From NCBI GenBank assembly GCA_013694885.1, contig JACDBO010000354.1:1-12450 (forward strand): a stretch of 12,450 nucleotides of DNA. Direction: 5' to 3'. The translations under genes were made by a program, and so were the position numbers. Source of the DNA: Chloroflexia bacterium. Its GTDB lineage: Bacteria > Chloroflexota > Chloroflexia > Thermomicrobiales > UBA6265. Position 1 is the first letter of the stretch, and every line of letters begins with the position of its first letter. The notes beneath the pieces were generated by a model, which was not told the origin of the DNA, ran no database searches, and saw only the letters and a program-made list of their open reading frames with translations. Below, in pieces: positions 1 through 6,740 of this stretch.

Positions 1-1016
1 GTGGCGACCGCGTAGTTGACGCCCGCGTCCGTCAACGGTGGCTCGCGCCACGGACCGGCTATCGTCATCGCCAGCTGCTGGGCCTCCATCAGTCCGTCGA
101 TGAAGCCGCCGGCGTTGGCCTGGTCGAGCACCGGCTCAGGCATCGCTGGCTGCTGCTGATGGTACATGTCGCGCAGAAAGCTCGCCGTCTCGACGCCACC
201 GGCGTTATTGAGCCCGATGTCGGCGGTGTCGAACGCACCGTTCTCGAACGCGAAGACGTACGAGTCGAAGCCGTAGAAGAACGGCCCCTGGTAGTACTGG
301 GTCAGAATGGGGAACACGAAACCGTAGACATCGCCACTGGTCAGCTCGGTCGCCCGCGCCACGAGATCGTCCCAGGTGGTCGGTGCCTCAGGCACCATGT
401 CGGTGTTGTAGACGAGCGCCAGCGCTTCGGAGAAGAGCGGCACGCCGTAGATCTGACCGTTGACGGTCACGCCCTGAACCGAAGACTGGGAAAGGTCGGC
501 GAAGCCGGCGATCGTGTCCTGCGTCCACGGCTGAGCGATCTGCTGGATGGCGAGTTCACCGATCCAGTCGTGGGCGATCGGGCCGAGCACGTCCGGCCCC
601 TCGCCGGAGGGTGCGGCGAGCGAGAGGCGACTGCGGAAGTCGGCGTCCGGGACCGTGACCAGCTCGACAGTCGTGCCGACGGCCGCTTGATACGCGTCGG
701 CGACGGCGACGAGTCCGTTCCACTCGTTGGGGCTGGTGTCCTGCGAGGAGCGCGTCCAGAAGACCAGCCGCTCGACGCCGGGCCCCTGTGGCGTGTAGCT
801 CGCACTGGCGGCCGGGCTGGCGCTTGGGCTGGGACTCGCCACCGGGCTGGGCGTGGATTGTTTGGCGGCCACGGAGGTTGCCCGCGAGGCGAGCATCGTC
901 GCCAGGGCGGATGCACCGATCCCGAGCCCGGCCGCGCGGCGCAGTGCGGCACGGCGGCTCACCTTCCCATGCAGGATCTCGTCGAGGAACTCTACCGTCG
1001 GTCGGTCTGGCTGCAT
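1..1016 (-). CDS. ABC transporter extracellular substrate-binding protein, sugar type (C-terminus beyond window)
   Basis: The frame starts at the ATG read from 1016 and stays open to the window edge, giving 338 residues with the C-terminus missing. An AGGAGG ribosome site (1022-1027) lies 5 bases upstream and supports this start. Residues 1-19 are a charged extension. Residues 20-26 (SRRAALR) match the twin-arginine export motif and are followed by a hydrophobic stretch to about residue 49, so Tat export is likely. Residues 52-75 are a Ser/Pro/Ala-rich linker. The body resembles family 1 (MalE-like) solute-binding proteins: an N-terminal lobe starting VERLVFWTR (81-89), then YGVPLFSEALALVYNTDMV (190-208) and TTWDDL (213-218), typical of the hinge and ligand cleft. 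The protein should capture a sugar or related solute outside the membrane and hand it to permeases, probably encoded beyond the left edge. No lipobox Cys is visible. The ligand cannot be named from sequence. Confidence 0.9.
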   Translation of the reverse strand, partial: MQPDRPTVEFLDEILHGKVSRRAALRRAAGLGIGASALATMLASRATSVAAKQSTPSPVASPSPSASPAASASYTPQGPGVERLVFWTRSSQDTSPNEWNGLVAVADAYQAAVGTTVELVTVPDADFRSRLSLAAPSGEGPDVLGPIAHDWIGELAIQQIAQPWTQDTIAGFADLSQSSVQGVTVNGQIYGVPLFSEALALVYNTDMVPEAPTTWDDLVARATELTSGDVYGFVFPILTQYYQGPFFYGFDSYVFAFENGAFDTADIGLNNAGGVETASFLRDMYHQQQPAMPEPVLDQANAGGFIDGLMEAQQLAMTIAGPWREPPLTDAGVNYAVA

Positions 1017-1072
1017 TGCTTCCTCCTGTCGCGCGGGCACCGGGCCCGCTCGTTCGCTCAACTGTTATCCGG

Positions 1073-1085
1073 TTACGCCGCGTAA
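1073..1085. promoter_or_regulatory. Candidate operator: perfect dyad overlapping the -10 box
   Basis: TTACGCCGCGTAA is a perfect inverted repeat with 6-bp arms and a single central base. It overlaps the -10 box (1084-1089) and covers the expected transcription start of the minus-strand promoter, which is where a repressor such as a LacI-type sugar regulator would act. A 6-bp dyad is common by chance, so only its position makes it notable. No regulator gene is in the window. Confidence 0.3.
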
Positions 1086-1111
1086 TATACCCGGTTCTCG
1101 ACACGATTCAA
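1084..1111 (-). promoter_or_regulatory. Predicted sigma-70 type promoter of the substrate-binding protein gene
   Basis: Read on the minus strand, TTGAAT (1106-1111) and TATATT (1084-1089) are separated by 16 bases. The -10 differs from consensus at one base and the -35 at two. The expected transcription start is near 1077, giving a leader of about 60 bases before the ATG at 1016. The leader also holds a 6-bp GC stem (1033-1038 with 1044-1049, 5-base loop) just ahead of the ribosome site. Confidence 0.5.
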
Positions 1112-1151
1112 TATCTCGCGTCATGTTTCTCAACCGCCTGACATCGAGTGC

Positions 1152-1168
1152 CGGCGCTGATGGCGCCG
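1152..1168 (-). terminator. Weak hairpin just downstream of the MFS transporter gene
   Basis: CGGCGC (1152-1157) and GCGCCG (1163-1168) form a 6-bp GC-only stem with a 5-base loop, 8 bases beyond the MFS stop codon. There is no following T run on the minus strand, so intrinsic termination is uncertain. Confidence 0.25.
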
Positions 1169-1175
1169 CGTGACG

Positions 1176-2456
1176 TCAGTCGATATGGCGCACGGGAGTG
1201 CGGAACCAGAGATAGGGAACGTAGGCGAGGATGAGCAGACCGTTGATCGCCAACGCACCCTGCACGCCCACAAAATCGGCCAGAAAGCCGGCTTCGAGCC
1301 CGCCGATCGGGGTGAGACCCCAGAGCATCGTGTAGACGGAGAGCACGCGGCCCCGATACTCTTCATCGACGAGCGACTGCACTAGCGTGTCGTTCATCGT
1401 CGCATAGGTCGAGGTCACCAGCCCCAGCAGCAGGATCAGACCGAGCGATAGGTAGAGGTTGCTCGACAGTGCGAAGGCGATCAGCACGGTGGCGAAGCAG
1501 GCGACGCCGCCGACGACGATTCGCCCGCGATAGCGAGTTCGGGAGAAGACGGCGACGAGCATCGTGCCGCTCAGGGCGCCGATACCGTTCGCGCCCAGGA
1601 GCAGACCGAGACCGCGTTCTCCCAGTCCGAGCACATCGCGGGCGATGGCCGGCGCCATCGTGAAGTAGCTGATGCCCAGCGCCAACGGCACGATATCAAC
1701 GGAGAGCAGTCCACGGATCGTCGGCGTTCGCCAGATGTACCGATACCCATGGAGGAGATTCGCCAGGGGGCTTTCTCGATCCCGCACCACCGGCGCCGCC
1801 CGCACCACTGTGAGGGTCAGCAAGACGAGGACAAAGGGCACGTAGGCCGCGGCCGTAAAGAAGAACGGCAAGGCCAGTCCGGCCGACGCGGCGATGAACC
1901 CGCCGATCACCGGACCGAGGATGCGGGAACCGTTGAAGGCTGCCGCGGTGAGGGCAACCGCGCTCTGCAGACGCGCGCGCGGCACCAGCGACAGCACCAG
2001 CGAGAGCCGGGCCGGCCAGTCGAATCCAGATGCCGACCCCGCCACGATGGCGGCGACCACCAAATGCCAGTACCGCACCTCGCCGGTGGCGACGAGGATT
2101 CCCACCGCCAGCACGACGGTGAGGTTGATGATCTGGACGACGAGCAGCACGCGGCGGCGATCGATTCGGTCGAGGACCGCGCCAGCGATGGGCGCCGCAA
2201 TCAGGATCGGCGCGGCCTGGGCGAAGCTGATCAAACCGAGCTTGAACTCGTCGTTCGTGAGTTCGTAGACGAGATATCCAATGACCGTGATGCGCACCCA
2301 CAGACCGGTCATGCTGAGCGCGAGTGCCGGCCAGAAGCGCCCAAAGGCGGGACTTCTGAGCGCGCTCAGTGCACCGGTCGGCTCTTCGACCGGAGACGGC
2401 GCTTGCTCGTTCGCCGTCATTACTGTCCCATCCGTCTCGTCGTGACCAGGAACCAT
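1176..2456 (-). CDS. MFS transporter, EntS-like (MFS_3 type) exporter
   Basis: This 426-aa protein has about 12 hydrophobic segments in two halves separated by a charged loop near residue 215. That is the usual length and shape of a major facilitator. The first half contains GLISFAQAAPILIAAPIAG (74-92) followed directly by the motif A-like loop AVLDRIDRRRVLL (93-105), characteristic of the MFS_3/EntS group, which includes enterobactin exporters and macrolide efflux proteins. It probably exports a small molecule by proton exchange; the substrate is unknown. The ATG at 2456 is preferred because GAGG lies 5 bases upstream, but an ATG at 2420 (MTANEQ) is also possible because the first 35 residues are not conserved. 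It lies 159 bp from the next minus-strand gene and diverges from the hydrolase gene, with no clear promoter seen in the shared region. Confidence 0.9.
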   Translation of the reverse strand: MVPGHDETDGTVMTANEQAPSPVEEPTGALSALRSPAFGRFWPALALSMTGLWVRITVIGYLVYELTNDEFKLGLISFAQAAPILIAAPIAGAVLDRIDRRRVLLVVQIINLTVVLAVGILVATGEVRYWHLVVAAIVAGSASGFDWPARLSLVLSLVPRARLQSAVALTAAAFNGSRILGPVIGGFIAASAGLALPFFFTAAAYVPFVLVLLTLTVVRAAPVVRDRESPLANLLHGYRYIWRTPTIRGLLSVDIVPLALGISYFTMAPAIARDVLGLGERGLGLLLGANGIGALSGTMLVAVFSRTRYRGRIVVGGVACFATVLIAFALSSNLYLSLGLILLLGLVTSTYATMNDTLVQSLVDEEYRGRVLSVYTMLWGLTPIGGLEAGFLADFVGVQGALAINGLLILAYVPYLWFRTPVRHID

Positions 2457-2616
2457 ATTCGCCTCGGTCGGTATTCACGTGCGGCGGCGCTGTTGCGCGA
2501 TACTTGCGACGTGGAACCGTGGCGCCTCACGGGTCGCGCGCATGATACGAGGACGGTCCCCAGTGCGCGAAGCGGCACATGAGCGCATTCCGGATTCGGG
2601 AAAGGTCGATCGAGCA

Positions 2617-3723
2617 ATGTCCGTCGGCACTCGACACTGCACGACCACTTCGCGCCGCCCTGGGCGGAAACGGTGCGGGCATGGGCCGCAGGTTGTCGAC
2701 ATCGCCGTGGTGCTGGTCATGCTGGGAGCACCGTGGCTGACGGGGGTTGTCGCGGCTGGCGCGACCGCGACGCCGCCGGAACAGCCAGCAACGGGTCCAG
2801 GCGGCGCCGATTATCGCTACGCCGCCGTAGAGCGAATGCGAGCTGGTACGGCCCCCGGCGGCGCCTCCATCTTCAGGCCCGCCCAACCCACGGCGATTCC
2901 CACGGCGGACGCGACTGACGCCCTGCCGCTCGTCATCTTTCTCCACGGATTCATCGCCGTCGATCCTACGCTCTATCAAGGATGGATCGATCATCTCGTC
3001 CGACGCGGCACCGTCGTCATCTATCCAGATTATCAGCCGGCAAATCCGCTGGCGGGATCCCAAGACGCCTTCCTCAGAGACATGATGGCAGGCGTCCGGG
3101 CGGCGCTGCGGCGGCTGGACCGGCAGGAGGGAGCACCGATCGCGGTCGTCGGCCATTCCCTCGGGGGCGTCTTGGCCGTCAATTACGCTGCATCCGCCGG
3201 CCGAGCTGGCTTCCCAACCCCGGACCTGCTGATGGTGGTTGAACCGGGCGGTTGCGCGACGTGCGGCGCGAGCCGTGATTTTGGCGTCTATCTGCCCGCG
3301 GATGCGTCGTTCCCCGATGAACTGACGGTCAGTGTGGTGGTCGGCGAGGACGACACATTGGTGGGCGATTCGGACGCGCGCTGGATTTGGTGTCTCGTCG
3401 GACATTTACCCCGGGAGCAACGCGCCTACGTTGAAGTGCAAAGCGACGATCACGGTGAGCCGAACCTGGTAGCCGATCATCTGCTGCCCCAGACAAGTGG
3501 GGGCGGCACCATGGACGCACTGGACTGGAACGCTCTGTGGCGCCTTCTCGATCTCCAGCTCGAATGTGCGTCCACCAGTTCGGCGTGCGCGCACGTCTTC
3601 GGTAACGGCGATGTCGAGAACATGGGGACGTGGAGCGACGGTGAGCCCGTGCAACCGCTCCGGATAGAATCCTCCGCGGGTGACGCTGGCAATTCGTTGA
3701 CGTCGCCTCGCTCGGAGGCGTAG
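2617..3723 (+). CDS. Secreted alpha/beta hydrolase
   Basis: Starting at ATG 2617 the product is 368 aa. The frame is open further upstream, with a possible start at 2479, but that extra sequence is not hydrolase-like. Residues 1-25 are basic and residues 26-48 are strongly hydrophobic, so this is a signal peptide or N-terminal anchor. The fold shows FLHGF with H110 (oxyanion strand), the nucleophile elbow GHSLGG with S181, a possible acid in GEDDTLVG (D245/D246) and a possible catalytic His at 279 or 288. This arrangement fits lipase, esterase and chlorophyllase-like serine hydrolases acting on an ester outside the cytoplasm. Mature-region cysteines at 213, 216, 259, 317 and 324 are consistent with disulfides in an exported protein. 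The stop lies 11 bp before the PAP2 gene, suggesting cotranscription and possibly a shared lipid substrate. The exact substrate is unknown. Confidence 0.8.
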   Translation: MSVGTRHCTTTSRRPGRKRCGHGPQVVDIAVVLVMLGAPWLTGVVAAGATATPPEQPATGPGGADYRYAAVERMRAGTAPGGASIFRPAQPTAIPTADATDALPLVIFLHGFIAVDPTLYQGWIDHLVRRGTVVIYPDYQPANPLAGSQDAFLRDMMAGVRAALRRLDRQEGAPIAVVGHSLGGVLAVNYAASAGRAGFPTPDLLMVVEPGGCATCGASRDFGVYLPADASFPDELTVSVVVGEDDTLVGDSDARWIWCLVGHLPREQRAYVEVQSDDHGEPNLVADHLLPQTSGGGTMDALDWNALWRLLDLQLECASTSSACAHVFGNGDVENMGTWSDGEPVQPLRIESSAGDAGNSLTSPRSEA

Positions 3724-3734
3724 GCTCAACCGTT

Positions 3735-4967
3735 ATGGCGACGATCCGCAAGTCTGCTCCTATACCGCCCGGAACGACGCCGCCGTTCGTCGAGCGCCCC
3801 GCGATGCCCACGTTCGTCGAGGCTTTTGGAGCGTCCAACCGTGACCAAAGGGATGGCGCGACCGAAGAAAACGGGAGCCATCGCACGTTCACGGTGCTCG
3901 TCACCGGCTTGTTCATCGTCTATATGGCGGTCGCGGTTGGCATCTACCTCTGGCGCGGCATCTTCTTCAAGCCGGACATGTGGGCGCTGCTGCTCCTTGT
4001 CGGGGCGTTGGTGCTCGGTCGACTGGGACCGTTCCTACGCGACTGGATACCGTTCGTCCTGCTGGTCTTCGGCTACGAATACCTGCGCGGCATCGCCGGC
4101 ACGATCGTCGCGGACGGACGCGCGATCTGGCGGTTGCCGCGAGAGGCGGTGCCGGAGGTCCACCTCGAAGGGTTGATCCGGTTCGACGAGGTGCTCTTCG
4201 GTGGGTCGACGCCGCCGAAGCTGCTTCAAAATTGGCTCTATGTGCGTGGGACGATCCACTGGTACGACTATTTTGCGCTGGTCGTCTACTCGATGCATTT
4301 CGTGCTGCCATGCCTCTTCGCGTTCGTGTTATGGCTGACGCACAAATCAAGATTTTGGCAGTTCACGCTCACGTTCTGCTTCATGACGTATGCCGCGTTC
4401 GCCTTCTTCCTTCTCTATCCGGCCGCGCCGCCGTGGCTTGCCGAGCAGTGGGGCATCACCGAGGGCATCGGCTGGCCGCCACGCCAGGTCGTCGACGCGA
4501 TCGCGCCGGACAACTTCGCGGCGTTCGATGCGTTGTCGATCTGGGGCGCGGCCAGTCCGCACCCGGTGGCGGCGATGCCCTCGCTCCATGCCAGTTTCCC
4601 GTGGCTGGTGATGATGTTCGCGGTCAAGTACTTTCGGTGGTGGGGCCTGGTCTTCATTCCATACAACCTCGCCCTGTGGTTCAGCGTCGTCTACACGGCG
4701 AACCATTGGGTCGTCGACATCCTGGCTGGGATCGCCTGGGCAATCGTCTCCTTCGCGGTGGTCGAGTATGTCTGGTACGCACTCACCGTCAAGGGTGGAC
4801 CGCCGGTTCCAGCGCCCATGCGAGCGGTTGCCGCGACAGCGTATCGCGTGGCGATCGCGCCGGTAGCGCGGGTCGTGCGGCCGATCTATGACATGCCGGG
4901 CCACCTGCGTCGTCGCGCCGGCACGGCGCTGAGAAAGAGCGTCGGTCCACGCGGCCGGCGCTCCTGA
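3735..4967 (+). CDS. PAP2-family membrane phosphatase, Aur1/inositolphosphotransferase-like (PAP2_3 type)
   Basis: This 410-aa protein has a polar N-terminal tail (1-50), several membrane segments and a basic C-terminal tail. Membrane segments are visible at about 52-73, 82-97, 103-121, 178-201, 208-230, 286-298, 302-320 and 326-349. The active-site signature sits late: MPSLHAS with H285, then NHWVVDILAG with H324 and D328, a histidine/aspartate set as in PAP2 phosphatases. YPAAPPWLAEQ (228-238) matches the Aur1-like branch. The classic first PAP2 motif with Lys and Arg-Pro is not seen, as expected for this branch. Members hydrolyse or transfer lipid phosphates such as phosphatidic acid, polyprenyl diphosphate or phosphoinositol head groups. 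Its own reaction is unknown. No good ribosome site precedes ATG 3735; the nearest GGAGG (3714-3718) is 16 bases away, so the start could be later, for example 3804, without touching the core. It is 11 bp after the hydrolase and 9 bp before the glycosylase gene. Confidence 0.85.
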   Translation: MATIRKSAPIPPGTTPPFVERPAMPTFVEAFGASNRDQRDGATEENGSHRTFTVLVTGLFIVYMAVAVGIYLWRGIFFKPDMWALLLLVGALVLGRLGPFLRDWIPFVLLVFGYEYLRGIAGTIVADGRAIWRLPREAVPEVHLEGLIRFDEVLFGGSTPPKLLQNWLYVRGTIHWYDYFALVVYSMHFVLPCLFAFVLWLTHKSRFWQFTLTFCFMTYAAFAFFLLYPAAPPWLAEQWGITEGIGWPPRQVVDAIAPDNFAAFDALSIWGAASPHPVAAMPSLHASFPWLVMMFAVKYFRWWGLVFIPYNLALWFSVVYTANHWVVDILAGIAWAIVSFAVVEYVWYALTVKGGPPVPAPMRAVAATAYRVAIAPVARVVRPIYDMPGHLRRRAGTALRKSVGPRGRRS

Positions 4968-4976
4968 CCGCTCGCG

Positions 4977-5876
4977 GTGGACATCGACTCCCTCGTTGAG
5001 CGGAACGTGACGATTGCGGCACCGTTCTCCCTCGCCGCGACCTGTGGCCCCGTCGCCTGGGTCGCCCATCGCTCCCCGCGCCACGCCTGGCGTGACGGTA
5101 CGCTCACGTGGGTCGGCTGGGATGGAGGGCGGGTTGCATGGAGAGCGGTACGGCAATGGTCCACCGATGAAATTGTCATAAAGGGTTCTCTAGTCGAGCA
5201 AGACGCCGACGAGGAGTGGGGAAGGAAGGTGCTGGGCAGCGCCCGCATCTTACCGTCGTTCGACGATCAGACCTTGGCCGAGCTTGCCACGCGTTTTGCG
5301 GGAATGCGGCCGTACAGCGATGGTTCGCTCTTCGACGGTCTGGTGACCGCGATTGTGGGTCAGAGTATCTCGGTGGCCGCGGCGGCCGTGACGCAGGCGC
5401 GTCTGGCGGCGCTCTTCGCACCGGCGGTCTGGATTGACGGGCGGGAGTACCGCCCGCTGCCTCGTTCAGATCAACTCGCTGAGTCCTCGCCAGCACTGGT
5501 ACGCCGCTCGGGAGTGACGATGCGTCGTGCGGAGGCCCTGGTCCACGCCGGGCGAGCAATGGTTGCCGGGGAACTGCCCGGCGACGAGGACGCGCGACGC
5601 GATCCCGCAGCGTGTACAACCGCGCTGCGGGCGTTGCCACTCGTCGGGCGCTGGACGGCGGAATCAGCTCTGCTCTGGGGTGTTGGCGCACCCGATGCGT
5701 ACCCGACCGGCGATGTCGCGCTCTTACGCGCGGCGCGGCATGCCTACGAGCGGCCCGAGCTGACGATGCGCGAGCTGGATGCGATCGCCGAAGGCTGGAC
5801 CCCGGCGAGGGGACTCGCCGCGCGCTTGCTGTGGACGGGGCTTTTCGGCGGCGCGGGCGAGACAGAAGATCCGTGA
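4977..5876 (+). CDS. DNA-3-methyladenine glycosylase II (AlkA-type, HhH-GPD superfamily)
   Basis: The 299-aa product has an N-terminal AlkA-like beta domain (about 1-105), then a helical HhH-GPD domain. LFDGLVTAIVGQSISVAAAA (118-137) corresponds to the family stretch that usually reads GQQIS; here the second Gln is Ser130. The helix-hairpin-helix is LRALPLVGRWTAESALL (217-233). The catalytic aspartate is D246 in APDAYPTGDVALL, aligned with AlkA D238. The enzyme should excise alkylated purines from DNA in base excision repair. Translation starts at a GTG (4977) 9 bp after the PAP2 stop with no clear ribosome site, so it probably depends on coupling to upstream translation. Its company with lipid genes is not explained by function; it may simply share the transcript. 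Confidence 0.88.
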   Translation: MDIDSLVERNVTIAAPFSLAATCGPVAWVAHRSPRHAWRDGTLTWVGWDGGRVAWRAVRQWSTDEIVIKGSLVEQDADEEWGRKVLGSARILPSFDDQTLAELATRFAGMRPYSDGSLFDGLVTAIVGQSISVAAAAVTQARLAALFAPAVWIDGREYRPLPRSDQLAESSPALVRRSGVTMRRAEALVHAGRAMVAGELPGDEDARRDPAACTTALRALPLVGRWTAESALLWGVGAPDAYPTGDVALLRAARHAYERPELTMRELDAIAEGWTPARGLAARLLWTGLFGGAGETEDP

Positions 5877-5903
5877 CCGGAAACGTCGCGAAGAACGACG
5901 ACG

Positions 5904-5933
5904 TTGTGTCCGCTTCGGCCACCCTCCTATACT
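5904..5933 (+). promoter_or_regulatory. Predicted promoter of the DedA gene, -10 box inside an inverted repeat
   Basis: TTGTGT (5904-5909) and TATACT (5928-5933) are 18 bases apart; the -10 matches consensus at five of six bases, the -35 poorly. CCTCC (5923-5927) and GGAGG (5935-5939) form a perfect dyad flanking the -10. Transcription would begin near 5940, leaving a leader of about 87 bases. Confidence 0.45.
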
Positions 5934-5962
5934 CGGAGGTCGAAACGGACGGTCGGCGCGTG

Positions 5963-6017
5963 CCGGCAAGCGAGATCGTCGGGCAAGCGGGAGCTTGCCG
6001 GACGCTGGTTGGAGCGT
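5963..6017 (+). promoter_or_regulatory. Structured 5' leader of the DedA gene with competing hairpins
   Basis: GCTTGCC (5993-5999) can pair with GGCAAGC (5982-5988), giving a 7-bp stem capped by the GNRA-type loop GGGA. The same 3' arm extended by two bases (5993-6001) pairs perfectly over 9 bp with CCGGCAAGC (5963-5971). The two pairings exclude one another. A second stem, ACGCT (6002-6006) with AGCGT (6013-6017), ends directly before the ribosome site GAGG (6018-6021). I do not recognise a known riboswitch class; the role is inferred from position only. Confidence 0.35.
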
Positions 6018-6026
6018 GAGGCGCCG

Positions 6027-6695
6027 ATGCTGCCCATTGACCTCGAAGAGCTGATACGCGCGGTTGGCTACGTCGGCATGTTTGCGATTATCTTCGCGGA
6101 GACGGGTCTCCTCTTTGGCTTCTTTCTGCCGGGTGACAGTCTGCTCTTCACCGCCGGCTTCCTGGCCTCACAGGACTACCTGGACATCGTACCGCTGATC
6201 GCGATCTGTTTCATCGCGGCGGTCACCGGCGACGCGACCGGATACGCCATCGGCAAGAGCGGCGGCCGTCGACTCTTCCAGAAAGAGGAGTCGCGCTTCT
6301 TCAAACCTGAGTTTCTGGTCAAGGCGCAGCTCTTTTTCGAGCGGCACGGCGGGAAGGCAGTGATCCTCGCCCGGTTCCTGCCGATAGTGCGGACATTCGT
6401 GCCTATCGTCGCGGGCATGGGCGCCATGCGCTACCCACGGTTTGCCTTGTTCAACGTTGTGGGCGGACTGCTCTGGGCGGTCGGGCTACCGCTTGCCGGA
6501 TTCTTCCTGGGCGAGACGATCCCCAGTGTGGACCGATATTTGGTGCCGATCATCCTGCTCATCATCGTTGCCTCGATCCTGCCCACCGCCTTCCACGTCT
6601 GGAAGGAGAGCGGGGACGACATCAAGGCCTCCGCTCGCGCCCGACTCGCCGCCCGCCGCGAGCGCCGCGCCGCCACCCGCTCGCGGGCGGACTGA
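6027..6695 (+). CDS. DedA-family membrane protein
   Basis: This 222-aa protein starts at ATG 6027, where GAGG (6018-6021) sits 5 bases upstream and the product begins with the usual DedA N-terminus; the open frame to 5904 adds 41 non-conserved residues and is rejected. Family marks are FAETGLLFGFFLPGDSLLF (23-41) with E25 and D37 in the first re-entrant region, TGDATGYAIGKSGG (67-80) with D69, and ARFLPIVRTFVPIVAGMGAM (115-134) with the conserved R116 and R122. The tail after residue 195 is Arg-rich and cytoplasmic. DedA proteins are proton-dependent membrane proteins; some recycle undecaprenyl phosphate across the membrane and others affect phospholipid scrambling and antimicrobial-peptide resistance. 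Which of these applies here cannot be told. It has its own promoter and leader, and the next gene begins 45 bp downstream with no terminator visible. Confidence 0.92.
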   Translation: MLPIDLEELIRAVGYVGMFAIIFAETGLLFGFFLPGDSLLFTAGFLASQDYLDIVPLIAICFIAAVTGDATGYAIGKSGGRRLFQKEESRFFKPEFLVKAQLFFERHGGKAVILARFLPIVRTFVPIVAGMGAMRYPRFALFNVVGGLLWAVGLPLAGFFLGETIPSVDRYLVPIILLIIVASILPTAFHVWKESGDDIKASARARLAARRERRAATRSRAD

Positions 6696-6740
6696 GCAAG
6701 ACAATCGCAATCAAGCTGATTCTGAAGGAGAGAACCGCCC

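Noticed and set aside
159..1085. Long plus-strand open frame of 308 codons
   Set aside because: It lies opposite the substrate-binding protein gene; its composition is Arg/Gly/Val-rich with no family features, as expected of a shadow frame in high-GC DNA.
1171..1178. TGACGTCA palindrome at the end of the MFS gene
   Set aside because: It contains the stop codon and is not near a start; an 8-bp palindrome is expected by chance at this window size.
1749..2582. Plus-strand open frame of 277 codons
   Set aside because: It is antisense to the MFS gene and rich in His, Arg and Asp without any fold signal.
2527..3405. Minus-strand open frame of 292 codons
   Set aside because: It is antisense to the alpha/beta hydrolase, which carries GHSLGG and a signal segment.
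5904..6026. N-terminal extension of the DedA frame
   Set aside because: The extension is Arg-rich and not DedA-like, and a well-spaced ribosome site precedes ATG 6027.
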